Of a stretch of 64,000 bases of DNA, positions 56,723 to 64,000 are shown piece after piece. Position 1 is the stretch's first letter; every line of letters begins with the position of its first letter. Source of the DNA: Halomonas sp. GT (GTDB lineage Bacteria > Pseudomonadota > Gammaproteobacteria > Pseudomonadales > Halomonadaceae). The position numbers were made by a program, and so were the translations under genes. The stretch lies in assembly GCF_002082565.1 (NCBI RefSeq), contig NZ_CP020562.1, positions 1,984,001-2,048,000 on the forward strand, in the 5' to 3' direction. The notes beneath the pieces were generated by a model. It was given only the letters and a program-made list of their open reading frames with translations, was not told the origin of the DNA and did not search any database.

Positions 56723-59480
56723 CGGTTCCCTGTTCCTGTTCGCCATCGTCAGCGTTGTCTGGCTTGCCTGGGTCAATTGTATCGCTATCAACGACATCAG
56801 TATCAGCCGCGCCGGTGTCTAGGGCGTCTGCTTCTGAAATATCTGACTCAAGCTCATCTATTTCGGCAGGCTCGTCCACACGGACAGTTTTAACTAGTTT
56901 TTCTTCTTTACCCAGGCGAATCAGCATAACCCCCTGAGTATTTCGCGAGGTCGTGGACACTTCTTCAACCCGTGTACGGACCAAGGTGCCACGATCAGTG
57001 ATCAGCATCATTTCATCGCTGTCATAGACTTGCATTGCGGCTACCAGAGCGCCATTACGCTCGCTGGTTTGCATGGCAATAACGCCCTGCCCACCACGAC
57101 CACGCAGCGGGAATTCTTCCAGGCGCGTACGCTTGCCGTAGCCATTCTCACTGGCCGTGAGAATATAGATTTGACCTTCCGTTTGAGCATTTTCGGTCGC
57201 GACAACCTGACTATCAGCATCTGCGTCAACGTCATCTTCTGCGTCAATTTGCTGGCTCTTAGGAATGATCAAGCTAATAACTTCGGCCGCCCCCGCCAGG
57301 CGCATGCCGCGCACACCACGGGCGGTACGGCCCATAGCGCGTACATTGCCTTCTTCGAAGCGGATAGCCTTACCGTTAGAGGAAAGCAGCATGGCGTGAT
57401 CAGAGCCAGACGTAATAGCAGCCCCCACCAAACGGTCGCCCTCTTCCAAATCAATGGCAATCAAGCCAACACTACGTGGGCGAGAGAACTGCTCAAGACT
57501 GGTTCGTTTAACAGTCCCTTTCGCCGTGGCAAAGAAAATGTAGTGCTCAGGATCGTAATCACGTACCGGCAAAATGGCGTTAACGGCTTCGCCTTCTTCA
57601 AGCGGTAGCATGTTGACCAGCGGCTTGCCTCGAGAGCCACGACTGGCGTTCGGCATCTCATACACTTTCAGCCAATACACCTTACCCCTGTTAGAGAACA
57701 GCAGCACAGTGTCATGGGTAGATGCGACTAGCAGGTGTTCAATAACGTCTTCATCTTTCATCGCAGTGGCTGATTTACCTCGTCCACCACGGCGCTGAGC
57801 CTGATAATCAGACAACGGCTGAGTCTTGGCATAGCCTGAGCGGGAAACAGTGACCACCATGTCTTCTTCAGCGATTAGATCTTCAATCGACAAATCAAGA
57901 TGGCTCGCCTGAATTTCTGTACGGCGGTCATCGCCATACTGTTCACGTACAGCATGCAGCTCTTCTCGAATCACTTCCATCAGACGATCTGGAGAAGCCA
58001 GGATGGTCGTAAATTCCGCGATTTTCTCAAGAATCGACAAGTATTCGTCTAACAGCTTCTCGGTTTCAAGACCTGTTAAGCGATGCAGACGAAGCTCGAG
58101 AATTGCCTGAGCCTGCGCGGGCGACAACCGATATTCCGTCGCCGCTGTATTTAGACCAAACCCTTCATCTAGCTCTTCAGGCTTACATGAGGTTGCGCCA
58201 GCGCGTTCCAACATCGCGGTAACCTGCCCAGGCTTCCACGTTTTAGCCAACAATTTTTCGCGCGCTTCAGAGGCATTGGGAGATGCCTTGATAAGCTCAA
58301 TAACTTCATCAATATTGGAGATGGCAACTGCCAAACCTTCCAACAGATGCCCACGTTCACGGGCTTTTTTCAATTCATACAAGGTACGGCGAGTAACAAC
58401 TTCACGGCGGTGGCGAATAAACGCCTCAAGCATCTCTTTTATGTTCAGAGTACGCGGCTGGCCATTTTCCAGCGCCACCATGTTAATCCCAAACACATTT
58501 TGTAATTGTGTTTGCGCAAACAAGTTGTTGACGACGACATCGCCCGATTCGCCGCGCTTGATCTCGATCACCACGCGCAGGCCGTCTTTATCAGACTCAT
58601 CGCGGAGTTCAGCAATGCCCTCGATTTTCTTCTCTTTTACCAGCTCAGCGATTTTTTCGATCAATCGCGCTTTATTCACCTGGTAAGGCAGCTCAGTGAT
58701 GATAATGTGATCTCGACCACTCTTATCATCATGCTCAATAGTGTGGCAGGCACGCACATAGATACGTCCACGCCCGGTGCGGTAAGCGTCTAAAATACCC
58801 GCGCGACCGTTGATAATGCCCCCGGTAGGGAAATCCGGCCCAGGAATGTACTGCATGAGGTCATCGACAGTGAGCGTGTAATCATCAATTAACGCCAGAC
58901 ACCCATCAATTATTTCCCGCATGTTATGGGGCGGGATATTAGTAGCCATGCCCACTGCAATCCCTGACGACCCGTTAATTAACAGGTTAGGAACTTTGGT
59001 TGGCAGCACGGCTGGAATGCGCTCAGTGCCGTCGTAGTTATCGACCCAATCGACGGTGTCTTTTTCCAGGTCAGCGAGTAGCTCGTGGGCAAGGCGTGCC
59101 ATGCGCACTTCGGTGTAACGCATGGCAGCCGCGTTATCACCATCAATAGAACCAAAGTTACCCTGACCATCCACCAGTACGTGACGCATGGAAAAGTGCT
59201 GGGCCATACGAACGATAGTGTCATAGACCGCACTATCACCATGCGGATGGTATTTACCGATGACATCGCCGACGACACGCGCCGACTTCTTGTACGGTTT
59301 ATTCCAATCGTTGCTCAGCTCGTGCATGGCAAAAAGCACGCGCCGGTGAACAGGCTTGAGGCCGTCACGCACATCGGGAAGAGCGCGACCGATAATGACA
59401 CTCATCGCGTAGTCGAGGTACGACTGTTTAAGCTCGTCTTCAATATTGACGGGCAAGATTTCTCTGGCGATGTCACCCAT
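56706..59480 (-). CDS. gyrA: DNA gyrase subunit A
   Basis: GyrA breaks and rejoins DNA for negative supercoiling. The 924-residue protein has E. coli numbering in the active region: Ser83 and Asp87 in HGDSAVYDT (fluoroquinolone-sensitive residues) and the catalytic Tyr122 in AAAMRYTEV. The GyrA box QRRGGRG opens the C-terminal beta-pinwheel. A long acidic tail (rich in Asp/Glu) closes the protein. It leads the serC-pheA-tyrA/aroA-cmk-rpsA run. Confidence 0.98.
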   Translation of the reverse strand: MGDIAREILPVNIEDELKQSYLDYAMSVIIGRALPDVRDGLKPVHRRVLFAMHELSNDWNKPYKKSARVVGDVIGKYHPHGDSAVYDTIVRMAQHFSMRHVLVDGQGNFGSIDGDNAAAMRYTEVRMARLAHELLADLEKDTVDWVDNYDGTERIPAVLPTKVPNLLINGSSGIAVGMATNIPPHNMREIIDGCLALIDDYTLTVDDLMQYIPGPDFPTGGIINGRAGILDAYRTGRGRIYVRACHTIEHDDKSGRDHIIITELPYQVNKARLIEKIAELVKEKKIEGIAELRDESDKDGLRVVIEIKRGESGDVVVNNLFAQTQLQNVFGINMVALENGQPRTLNIKEMLEAFIRHRREVVTRRTLYELKKARERGHLLEGLAVAISNIDEVIELIKASPNASEAREKLLAKTWKPGQVTAMLERAGATSCKPEELDEGFGLNTAATEYRLSPAQAQAILELRLHRLTGLETEKLLDEYLSILEKIAEFTTILASPDRLMEVIREELHAVREQYGDDRRTEIQASHLDLSIEDLIAEEDMVVTVSRSGYAKTQPLSDYQAQRRGGRGKSATAMKDEDVIEHLLVASTHDTVLLFSNRGKVYWLKVYEMPNASRGSRGKPLVNMLPLEEGEAVNAILPVRDYDPEHYIFFATAKGTVKRTSLEQFSRPRSVGLIAIDLEEGDRLVGAAITSGSDHAMLLSSNGKAIRFEEGNVRAMGRTARGVRGMRLAGAAEVISLIIPKSQQIDAEDDVDADADSQVVATENAQTEGQIYILTASENGYGKRTRLEEFPLRGRGGQGVIAMQTSERNGALVAAMQVYDSDEMMLITDRGTLVRTRVEEVSTTSRNTQGVMLIRLGKEEKLVKTVRVDEPAEIDELESDISEADALDTGAADTDVVDSDTIDPGKPDNADDGEQEQGTDDTSL

Positions 59481-59633
59481 GAAAGTCAGATCCTTTGCAC
59501 TGCATTGGCACTGCGAGAGTTGAAAGCGCTTAAAAAAGCCGCCCTTGATACCACACCAAGGCGGCGCGCAGAGTCAGCACCATCATACCACTGCATAAGC
59601 ACCATGGGCAGTCAGTGGCAACGGCATTACGCT

Positions 59634-60068
59634 TTACGCTAAAAAGGTGTCTTTATTGACCACGAGCCCCTCCAGCACCTCTCGCACGTCTCCTTCAATA
59701 GAAGCTGCCTTATTGGCCTTCATATCTAGTAGCACGAAGGTCAAATCCGCCTGGGCTACCAGCGCACCATCTTGACGCATAATACGATGATGACAAACCG
59801 CGCTACGCTCTCCCACGTCGACGATACCGGTCATAATCTGCAAATCATCGTTCTGAACAGCGGCCGCTCGATAATCAATATTCAGATTGACCACGACAAA
59901 TGCGCGCCCAGCCTTATGAAGTTGATTTATCAGACGCGGATGGTCATCAAAAAAAGCCCAGCGGCCCTCTTCCATGAATTCGAGATAGCGCGCGTTATTG
60001 ACGTGGCCATATCCGTCCAAATGGTAACCACGCACTCTCAGCGCCACACTGGATATCGCTGAAGACAT
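59634..60068 (-). CDS. hot-dog-fold acyl-CoA thioesterase (4HBT/YbgC family)
   Basis: The 144-residue enzyme shows the 4HBT motif YHLDGYGHVNNARYLEFMEEGR (Asp, Asn and Glu of the active-site helix, residues ~16-37) and the FVVVNLNIDYRAAA strand. It hydrolyses acyl-CoA thioesters; the substrate is unknown. It is upstream of gyrA with a 153-base gap and divergent from rdgC. GGGGAAG precedes the start. Confidence 0.88.
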   Translation of the reverse strand: MSSAISSVALRVRGYHLDGYGHVNNARYLEFMEEGRWAFFDDHPRLINQLHKAGRAFVVVNLNIDYRAAAVQNDDLQIMTGIVDVGERSAVCHHRIMRQDGALVAQADLTFVLLDMKANKAASIEGDVREVLEGLVVNKDTFLA

Positions 60069-60238
60069 AACTTCCCCTTTTTTTAAAGTCTGTTTTTAAA
60101 ATCTGTGAATTATTCATCGAACAGCTCAAATCAAACACAAGTTTTAAACCAGTGCAACAACAAGGCAATCCCTCAAGGCGCTGGTAGGAAAGGCTTGGTT
60201 TCGCCATAATGTGCCACCTTTTAAATAGGATTGGTGAC

Positions 60239-61177
60239 ATGTGGTTTAAGCACCTACATTTGTACCGCGTTCATAGCGCTCCTGAGCTAGATAGCGAAAC
60301 ACTGGCGAGCGCACTAGACGAACATGCAGCCAAGCCGCTAGGCAATGCGGATGCGCGCCGATTAGGGTGGACAGCACCGGCAGGCCGATTGGGTAGTGGC
60401 CAGCGACTACATGAAATTCAGGGTCATCGGCTACTTTCTGCTCTACGCCAGGAGCGCTTACTGCCTGCTTCTGTGGTTAAAGAGGAAGTTGACGATAAAG
60501 TCGCTGATATCGAAGCCAGCGAAGGTCGCAAAGTAACGCGCAAAGAAAAAACGGCGCTAAAAGAGCAAATCACTGAGGAACTAATGCCCCGCGCATTTGT
60601 TCGCAGTCAGAAAATCGATTTATGGTGGGATACGCGTCGGCAATTAATTGGCGTCAACGCCAGCTCTCGTACACGGGCAGAAGATGTACTGGATCTACTA
60701 CGTGAAACGCTGGGCAGCTTGAAAGTAACGCCGCTCACATCACAAACACTGCCTATCCGTGCGATGACGCAATGGCTGGGTGAAGCGGAAAGCCGCCCTG
60801 CGGATCTTTTGCTAGGAGATCAGGTTGAGTTAAAAGCCAAAGGCGATGATGGCGTACTGCGCGCTCGCCAAGTTGATCTAGACAGCGACGAGATCCAGCA
60901 ACTGCTTGAAAGCGGACGTCAAGCCAGCAAGCTCGCGGTTAGCCTGGAAGGCCGTTTAAGCTTTGTTCTGCATGATGATCTAGCGCTGAAATCATTACGT
61001 TTTGGCGATGCATTAATAGAGGAAGCTGATCACGCAGATGATGGCGACGATGCACTTGCTCGCTTAGAAACTGATTTTATTTTGATGGCGCAGGCACTTT
61101 CTGACGATATTCCTCGCCTAATCGAGTGGCTGGGTGGTGAAGCTCAGCGCGAAGCTGCTGCGCAGCCAGACGCTTAA
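60239..61177 (+). CDS. rdgC: recombination-associated protein RdgC
   Basis: RdgC is a ring-shaped DNA-binding protein that counters RecA loading. The 312 residues match the family: MWFKHLHLYRVHS start, KKKV-type central charged helix (REEKTALKEQ), FVRSQKIDLWWDTRRQLIGVNASS and the C-terminal domain with FDLWL-like WLGGEAQ. The start ATG follows a TGGTGAC context without a strong ribosome site. It is divergent from the thioesterase gene. Confidence 0.93.
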   Translation: MWFKHLHLYRVHSAPELDSETLASALDEHAAKPLGNADARRLGWTAPAGRLGSGQRLHEIQGHRLLSALRQERLLPASVVKEEVDDKVADIEASEGRKVTRKEKTALKEQITEELMPRAFVRSQKIDLWWDTRRQLIGVNASSRTRAEDVLDLLRETLGSLKVTPLTSQTLPIRAMTQWLGEAESRPADLLLGDQVELKAKGDDGVLRARQVDLDSDEIQQLLESGRQASKLAVSLEGRLSFVLHDDLALKSLRFGDALIEEADHADDGDDALARLETDFILMAQALSDDIPRLIEWLGGEAQREAAAQPDA

Positions 61178-61235
61178 TTCAGCCGTTAGCCTGCTGATAT
61201 AAACTGTTTATTTCTGCCTATATCCAACGGATCGC

Positions 61236-62417
61236 ATGACTCATCACAACAACGCACTTAACGCTGACACCGCCAACGACCCTTGGGCTGACATTCGCCC
61301 CTATATGGATCATGAGGTGGCCCATGTTCTTGAGCGCCTATCGCATGATAGCGAGCTTTTAAATGCATTGACTCAGTTCAGGCTCCCACGCATGGCCAAG
61401 TGGGCGCCTCCCGTTGCCCGCGCTTTAGCAGGCCATGCCGTCCGTCGTGAAGTAAAGGGCGTTACATCCGTTTATGACTTCCAGATGCGTATCGCAAGCT
61501 ATATGGAACGCATGATTCGTACCACCACGGATGCCTTCGACGTCTCAGGACTTGATAAGCTCGACAGCGATAGCGCTTACCTGTTTATAGGCAACCACCG
61601 CGATATATCGCTAGACCCCGCCTTTGTAAACTATGCGCTTTACCTGGCTGGTCGCGATACAGTGCGTATTGCGATCGGAGACAACCTCCTGAAAAAGCCA
61701 TACGTCACAGATCTAATGCGGTTAAACAAAAGCTTTATTGTACCGCGCAGTGCCCGAGGCAAGCGTGCCATGTTGGCAGCATATCAGCAGTTATCGGCCT
61801 ACATTCGTCACTCAATTACTGTTGACCAGCACTCTATTTGGATGGCGCAACGAGAGGGGCGTGCTAAAAATGGCATTGATCGAACCGACCCCGCCATCAT
61901 CAAAATGCTGACCATGGCCAGACGCAACGCTGATCGAGACATGGTATTTGGTGACGCCATCGCCGAGTTGAAACTAGTGCCGGTATCGATTAGCTACGAA
62001 TACGACCCTTGTGACCAACAAAAAGCCCAGGAACTCCACGATATCGCTACAGAAGGAAGCTACGCAAAAAGCGAATTCGAAGATATTCGCTCTATCGTTT
62101 CAGGCATCACGGGCTCTAAAGGTCGAGTGCAACTGCGTTTTGGTAGCCCAGTAGGCGCTGACATGGCAACACCTGATGAAGTGGCAGCAGAGATTGACCG
62201 CCAAGTGATCGGCGGTTATCGCCTGTTTCCTAGTCATTATTTAGCACTGGAAGCCCTAGGCGAATCACCAGAACTCATTGCCCGCAAAACGATAACGCGT
62301 CAAGACAGAGAGCGTTTTAACGCTCGGTTGGCTAGCATACCTGAAGCACTGCGGCCTTATTGGTTGGAACAATACGCCAACCCCGTCAAACACAAGGCGG
62401 GGCGCCTGAGCCTTTAA
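61236..62417 (+). CDS. PlsC-like glycerophospholipid acyltransferase
   Basis: The 393-residue protein belongs to the acyltransferase superfamily. The acyl-transfer motif reads GNHRDISLDPAF (H-x5-D where H-x4-D is classical; an alternative Asp follows the Arg). A downstream motif WMAQREGRAKNG replaces EGTR. A helical N-terminal extension of about 90 residues and a C-terminal region of about 100 have no membrane spans. It probably acylates a lysophospholipid. Second acyltransferase of the window. Confidence 0.8.
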   Translation: MTHHNNALNADTANDPWADIRPYMDHEVAHVLERLSHDSELLNALTQFRLPRMAKWAPPVARALAGHAVRREVKGVTSVYDFQMRIASYMERMIRTTTDAFDVSGLDKLDSDSAYLFIGNHRDISLDPAFVNYALYLAGRDTVRIAIGDNLLKKPYVTDLMRLNKSFIVPRSARGKRAMLAAYQQLSAYIRHSITVDQHSIWMAQREGRAKNGIDRTDPAIIKMLTMARRNADRDMVFGDAIAELKLVPVSISYEYDPCDQQKAQELHDIATEGSYAKSEFEDIRSIVSGITGSKGRVQLRFGSPVGADMATPDEVAAEIDRQVIGGYRLFPSHYLALEALGESPELIARKTITRQDRERFNARLASIPEALRPYWLEQYANPVKHKAGRLSL

Positions 62418-62430
62418 AGCGCAAGGGTAC

Positions 62431-62506
62431 GGTAACTATACAGACTGGAACTATACAGACTGGAACTATACGTACTGGAAACATACAGACTGGAAACAAG
62501 CGTACT
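62431..62506. repeat. five-copy 15-bp tandem repeat
   Basis: Five adjacent imperfect units of consensus GGAACTATACAGACT (first unit 16 bases) between the acyltransferase and the small-protein gene. Units 4 and 5 diverge (CATACAG, CAAGCGT). No coding function; a variable-number array is likely. Confidence 0.88.
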
Positions 62507-62648
62507 GGAACAGCGTGCTAGTAAAAGCAAATAGACTGCATCCAATGCTTCCAGGAACCCATGCTCAGCTGCAAAAAAAGTGCTATGGTCAAAGCATTCA
62601 TTGGTCTCGCTTGAACATCCCTCAAGCGCGGTCTTAAGGAGAACTCCA

Positions 62649-62930
62649 ATGTCCGCATCAGAAATTCAAAAAACGCGTATTATTAATGAACTGCGCGGTT
62701 TTATTCGCAAGCTGCTACAAGACCCAAAAATCCTGGAACAATCCCTAGCGATTGCTCGGCAGCAGCTAGTAGAGGGCAACAGCCCTGCCGTCATGGCCAA
62801 AATTGCAAACGAAATTTCCGACACTACTAGTGTCCATATTCCCGAAGACCCTACTGAGCACTCTGAAGCTGACAAGCTTTTTTTAGAGCTTCTGCGGGAA
62901 GTTGTTCAGGAAGAGCAGGCGCTCTACTAG
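62649..62930 (+). CDS. conserved-looking small helical protein upstream of metG (93 aa)
   Basis: I cannot name a family. The 93 residues are helical and acidic: an N-terminal basic helix (EIQKTRIINELRGFIRKLL), QSLAIARQQLVEG and a Glu-rich C-terminal helix (KLFLELLREVVQEEQ). An AGGAG-like site (AAGGAGAAC) precedes the ATG. It lies 99 bases before metG on the same strand. Confidence 0.7.
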   Translation: MSASEIQKTRIINELRGFIRKLLQDPKILEQSLAIARQQLVEGNSPAVMAKIANEISDTTSVHIPEDPTEHSEADKLFLELLREVVQEEQALY

Positions 62931-63029
62931 TGGAGAAGTCGCTGTAAGCAGCATGTTGACGTTACCGGCGAAGCGCTCCCCTACTTCGCCGTCTTTATTT
63001 GCACTGCCTAACCGGAATTATCATTCGCC

Positions 63030-64000
63030 ATGTCAAATACTGCCCCGCGCAACATTTTGGTGACAAGCGCGCTTCCCTATGCCAATGGCGCTATTCACCT
63101 GGGACACCTTCTTGAGTATATCCAAACCGACATTTGGGTGCGTTTTCAAAAAAGTCGTGGACAGCAGTGTTACTATGTTTGCGCCGATGACGCCCACGGC
63201 ACCGCCATTATGCTGCGGGCTGAGCAGGAAGGTATCACGCCCGAAGCCTTGATTGAGCGCGTTTCCCAAGACCATCAGGAAGATTTCGCCCGCTTTGGCG
63301 TGGGATTTGATAACTATCATTCCACCCATTCAGAAGAAAACCGCTATTTTAGCGAACTGATCTATACTCGCCTGCGTGATAAAGGCCATATTGCCACCCG
63401 CGATATTGAGCAAATGTTTGATCCGCAAAAGGGCCTATTCCTAGCTGACCGTTTTATTAAGGGCACGTGTCCTAAGTGTGGTGCCGATGATCAATATGGC
63501 GATAATTGTGAAAAGTGCGGTGCAACTTACACGCCTGCTGACTTAATTAATCCTGTCTCAGCTATTTCTGGGGCAACACCAGAAGTACGTAGCTCTACGC
63601 ATTACTTTTTTAAGCTGCCAGACTTTGCTGAATTTCTTCAGCAATGGATTAATGACGGCCATGTACAGCCGCAAATTCGTAACAAGCTGATGGAGTGGTT
63701 CGAGTCGGGCTTTAATGAGTGGGACATCTCCCGAGATGCGCCCTATTTTGGCTTTGAAATCCCTGATGCTCCAGGTAAATACTTCTATGTCTGGCTAGAT
63801 GCCCCCATTGGCTACCTAGCAAGCTTCAAAAACCTCTGTGATCGGGAAGGTATCGACTTCGATACCTTTTGGAAAAAGAATTCCGACGCAGAGGTTTACC
63901 ACTTCATTGGCAAAGATATTGTTTATTTCCATGCCTTGTTTTGGCCTGCCATGTTGCATGGTGCAGACCTTCGTACGCCCACTGCGGTCAACTGTCACGG
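63030..64000 (+). CDS. metG: methionyl-tRNA synthetase, N-terminal part
   Basis: The first 323 codons of a class-I methionyl-tRNA synthetase; the gene runs off the right edge. The HIGH-like motif ([13 protein letters not shown], near residue 19) and the zinc domain with CPKC and CEKC (approximately 145-165) are plain, as is the [10 protein letters not shown] substrate segment. The start ATG follows a spacer without a clear strong ribosome site. The KMSKS motif lies beyond the window. Confidence 0.97.
   Translation, partial: MSNTAPRNILVTSALPYANGAIHLGHLLEYIQTDIWVRFQKSRGQQCYYVCADDAHGTAIMLRAEQEGITPEALIERVSQDHQEDFARFGVGFDNYHSTHSEENRYFSELIYTRLRDKGHIATRDIEQMFDPQKGLFLADRFIKGTCPKCGADDQYGDNCEKCGATYTPADLINPVSAISGATPEVRSSTHYFFKLPDFAEFLQQWINDGHVQPQIRNKLMEWFESGFNEWDISRDAPYFGFEIPDAPGKYFYVWLDAPIGYLASFKNLCDREGIDFDTFWKKNSDAEVYHFIGKDIVYFHALFWPAMLHGADLRTPTAVNCH

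Overview
The window looks like chromosome of a moderately halophilic gammaproteobacterium, most likely Halomonas or a close relative. This is an inference from gene content, not from a database search. The pointers are an MvaT-type H-NS protein, the linked order gyrA-serC-pheA-tyrA/aroA-cmk-rpsA, a pilA/pilBCD-coaE-yacG block, RegBA, ketone-body/PHB-type genes (bdhA, scoAB), a Tus-type protein, and an aspartate-rich pilin. Most of the window is ordinary, well-packed housekeeping sequence.

Layout. 1-4.3 kb: end of a TatD hydrolase gene, prfC, a small YjfB-like motility protein and a DadA-like FAD oxidase. 4.3-4.8 kb: a tRNA operon read leftwards (Pro-Arg-His-His) with a recognisable promoter. 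5.1-10.3 kb: folD, mtnN, pyrC, then a three-gene redox signalling operon (4-TM protein, RegB, RegA) that keeps the known redox cysteine and quinone motif. 10.3-17.3 kb: bdhA, an orphan HybE-like protein, grxA, a DUF1338-like protein lacking its expected metal ligands, scoAB with a divergent LysR gene, a PlsC-type acyltransferase, and an NlpD-like lipoprotein that overlaps it. 17.3-23.8 kb: glycine cleavage genes (gcvT and an AgcS symporter leftwards, gcvH-gcvP rightwards). 23.8-30.3 kb: a LysR regulator, ppnN, a TauE/SafE permease, a small protein and a P2-type ATPase.

30.3-36.3 kb is an AT-rich accessory stretch with long untranslated gaps. It holds a cluster-less FNR-like regulator, a possible two-gene signalling unit (alpha-helical, perhaps ferritin-like protein plus a GGDEF enzyme with a four-cysteine motif), a small helical protein, a VIT-family metal transporter, and an EAL-HDOD gene broken (or switchable) at an A8 tract. 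36.7-39.1 kb is a small integrative element in the 3' end of tRNA-Pro(GGG). It is bounded by 47-bp direct repeats and carries an intact-looking tyrosine integrase and an orphan Phd-type antitoxin.

39.3-49.4 kb: an inositol-monophosphatase family gene, a CigR-like periplasmic protein, the type IV pilus genes pilA (leftwards) and pilBCD (rightwards), coaE, yacG, a Tus-like replication terminator protein, an AraC regulator and mvaT. 49.7-59.5 kb: the gyrA-to-rpsA supraoperon, read leftwards. 59.6-64 kb: a thioesterase, rdgC, a second acyltransferase, a 15-bp tandem repeat array, a small helical protein, and the start of metG, which runs off the window.

The most interesting places are the AT-rich signalling cluster, the DUF1338 protein without its metal site, the A8-tract EAL-HDOD gene, the Tus gene together with a Ter-like 10-mer in the AT-rich gap, and the small tRNA-Pro element. 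I see no CRISPR array, no rRNA and no complete prophage or insertion sequence.
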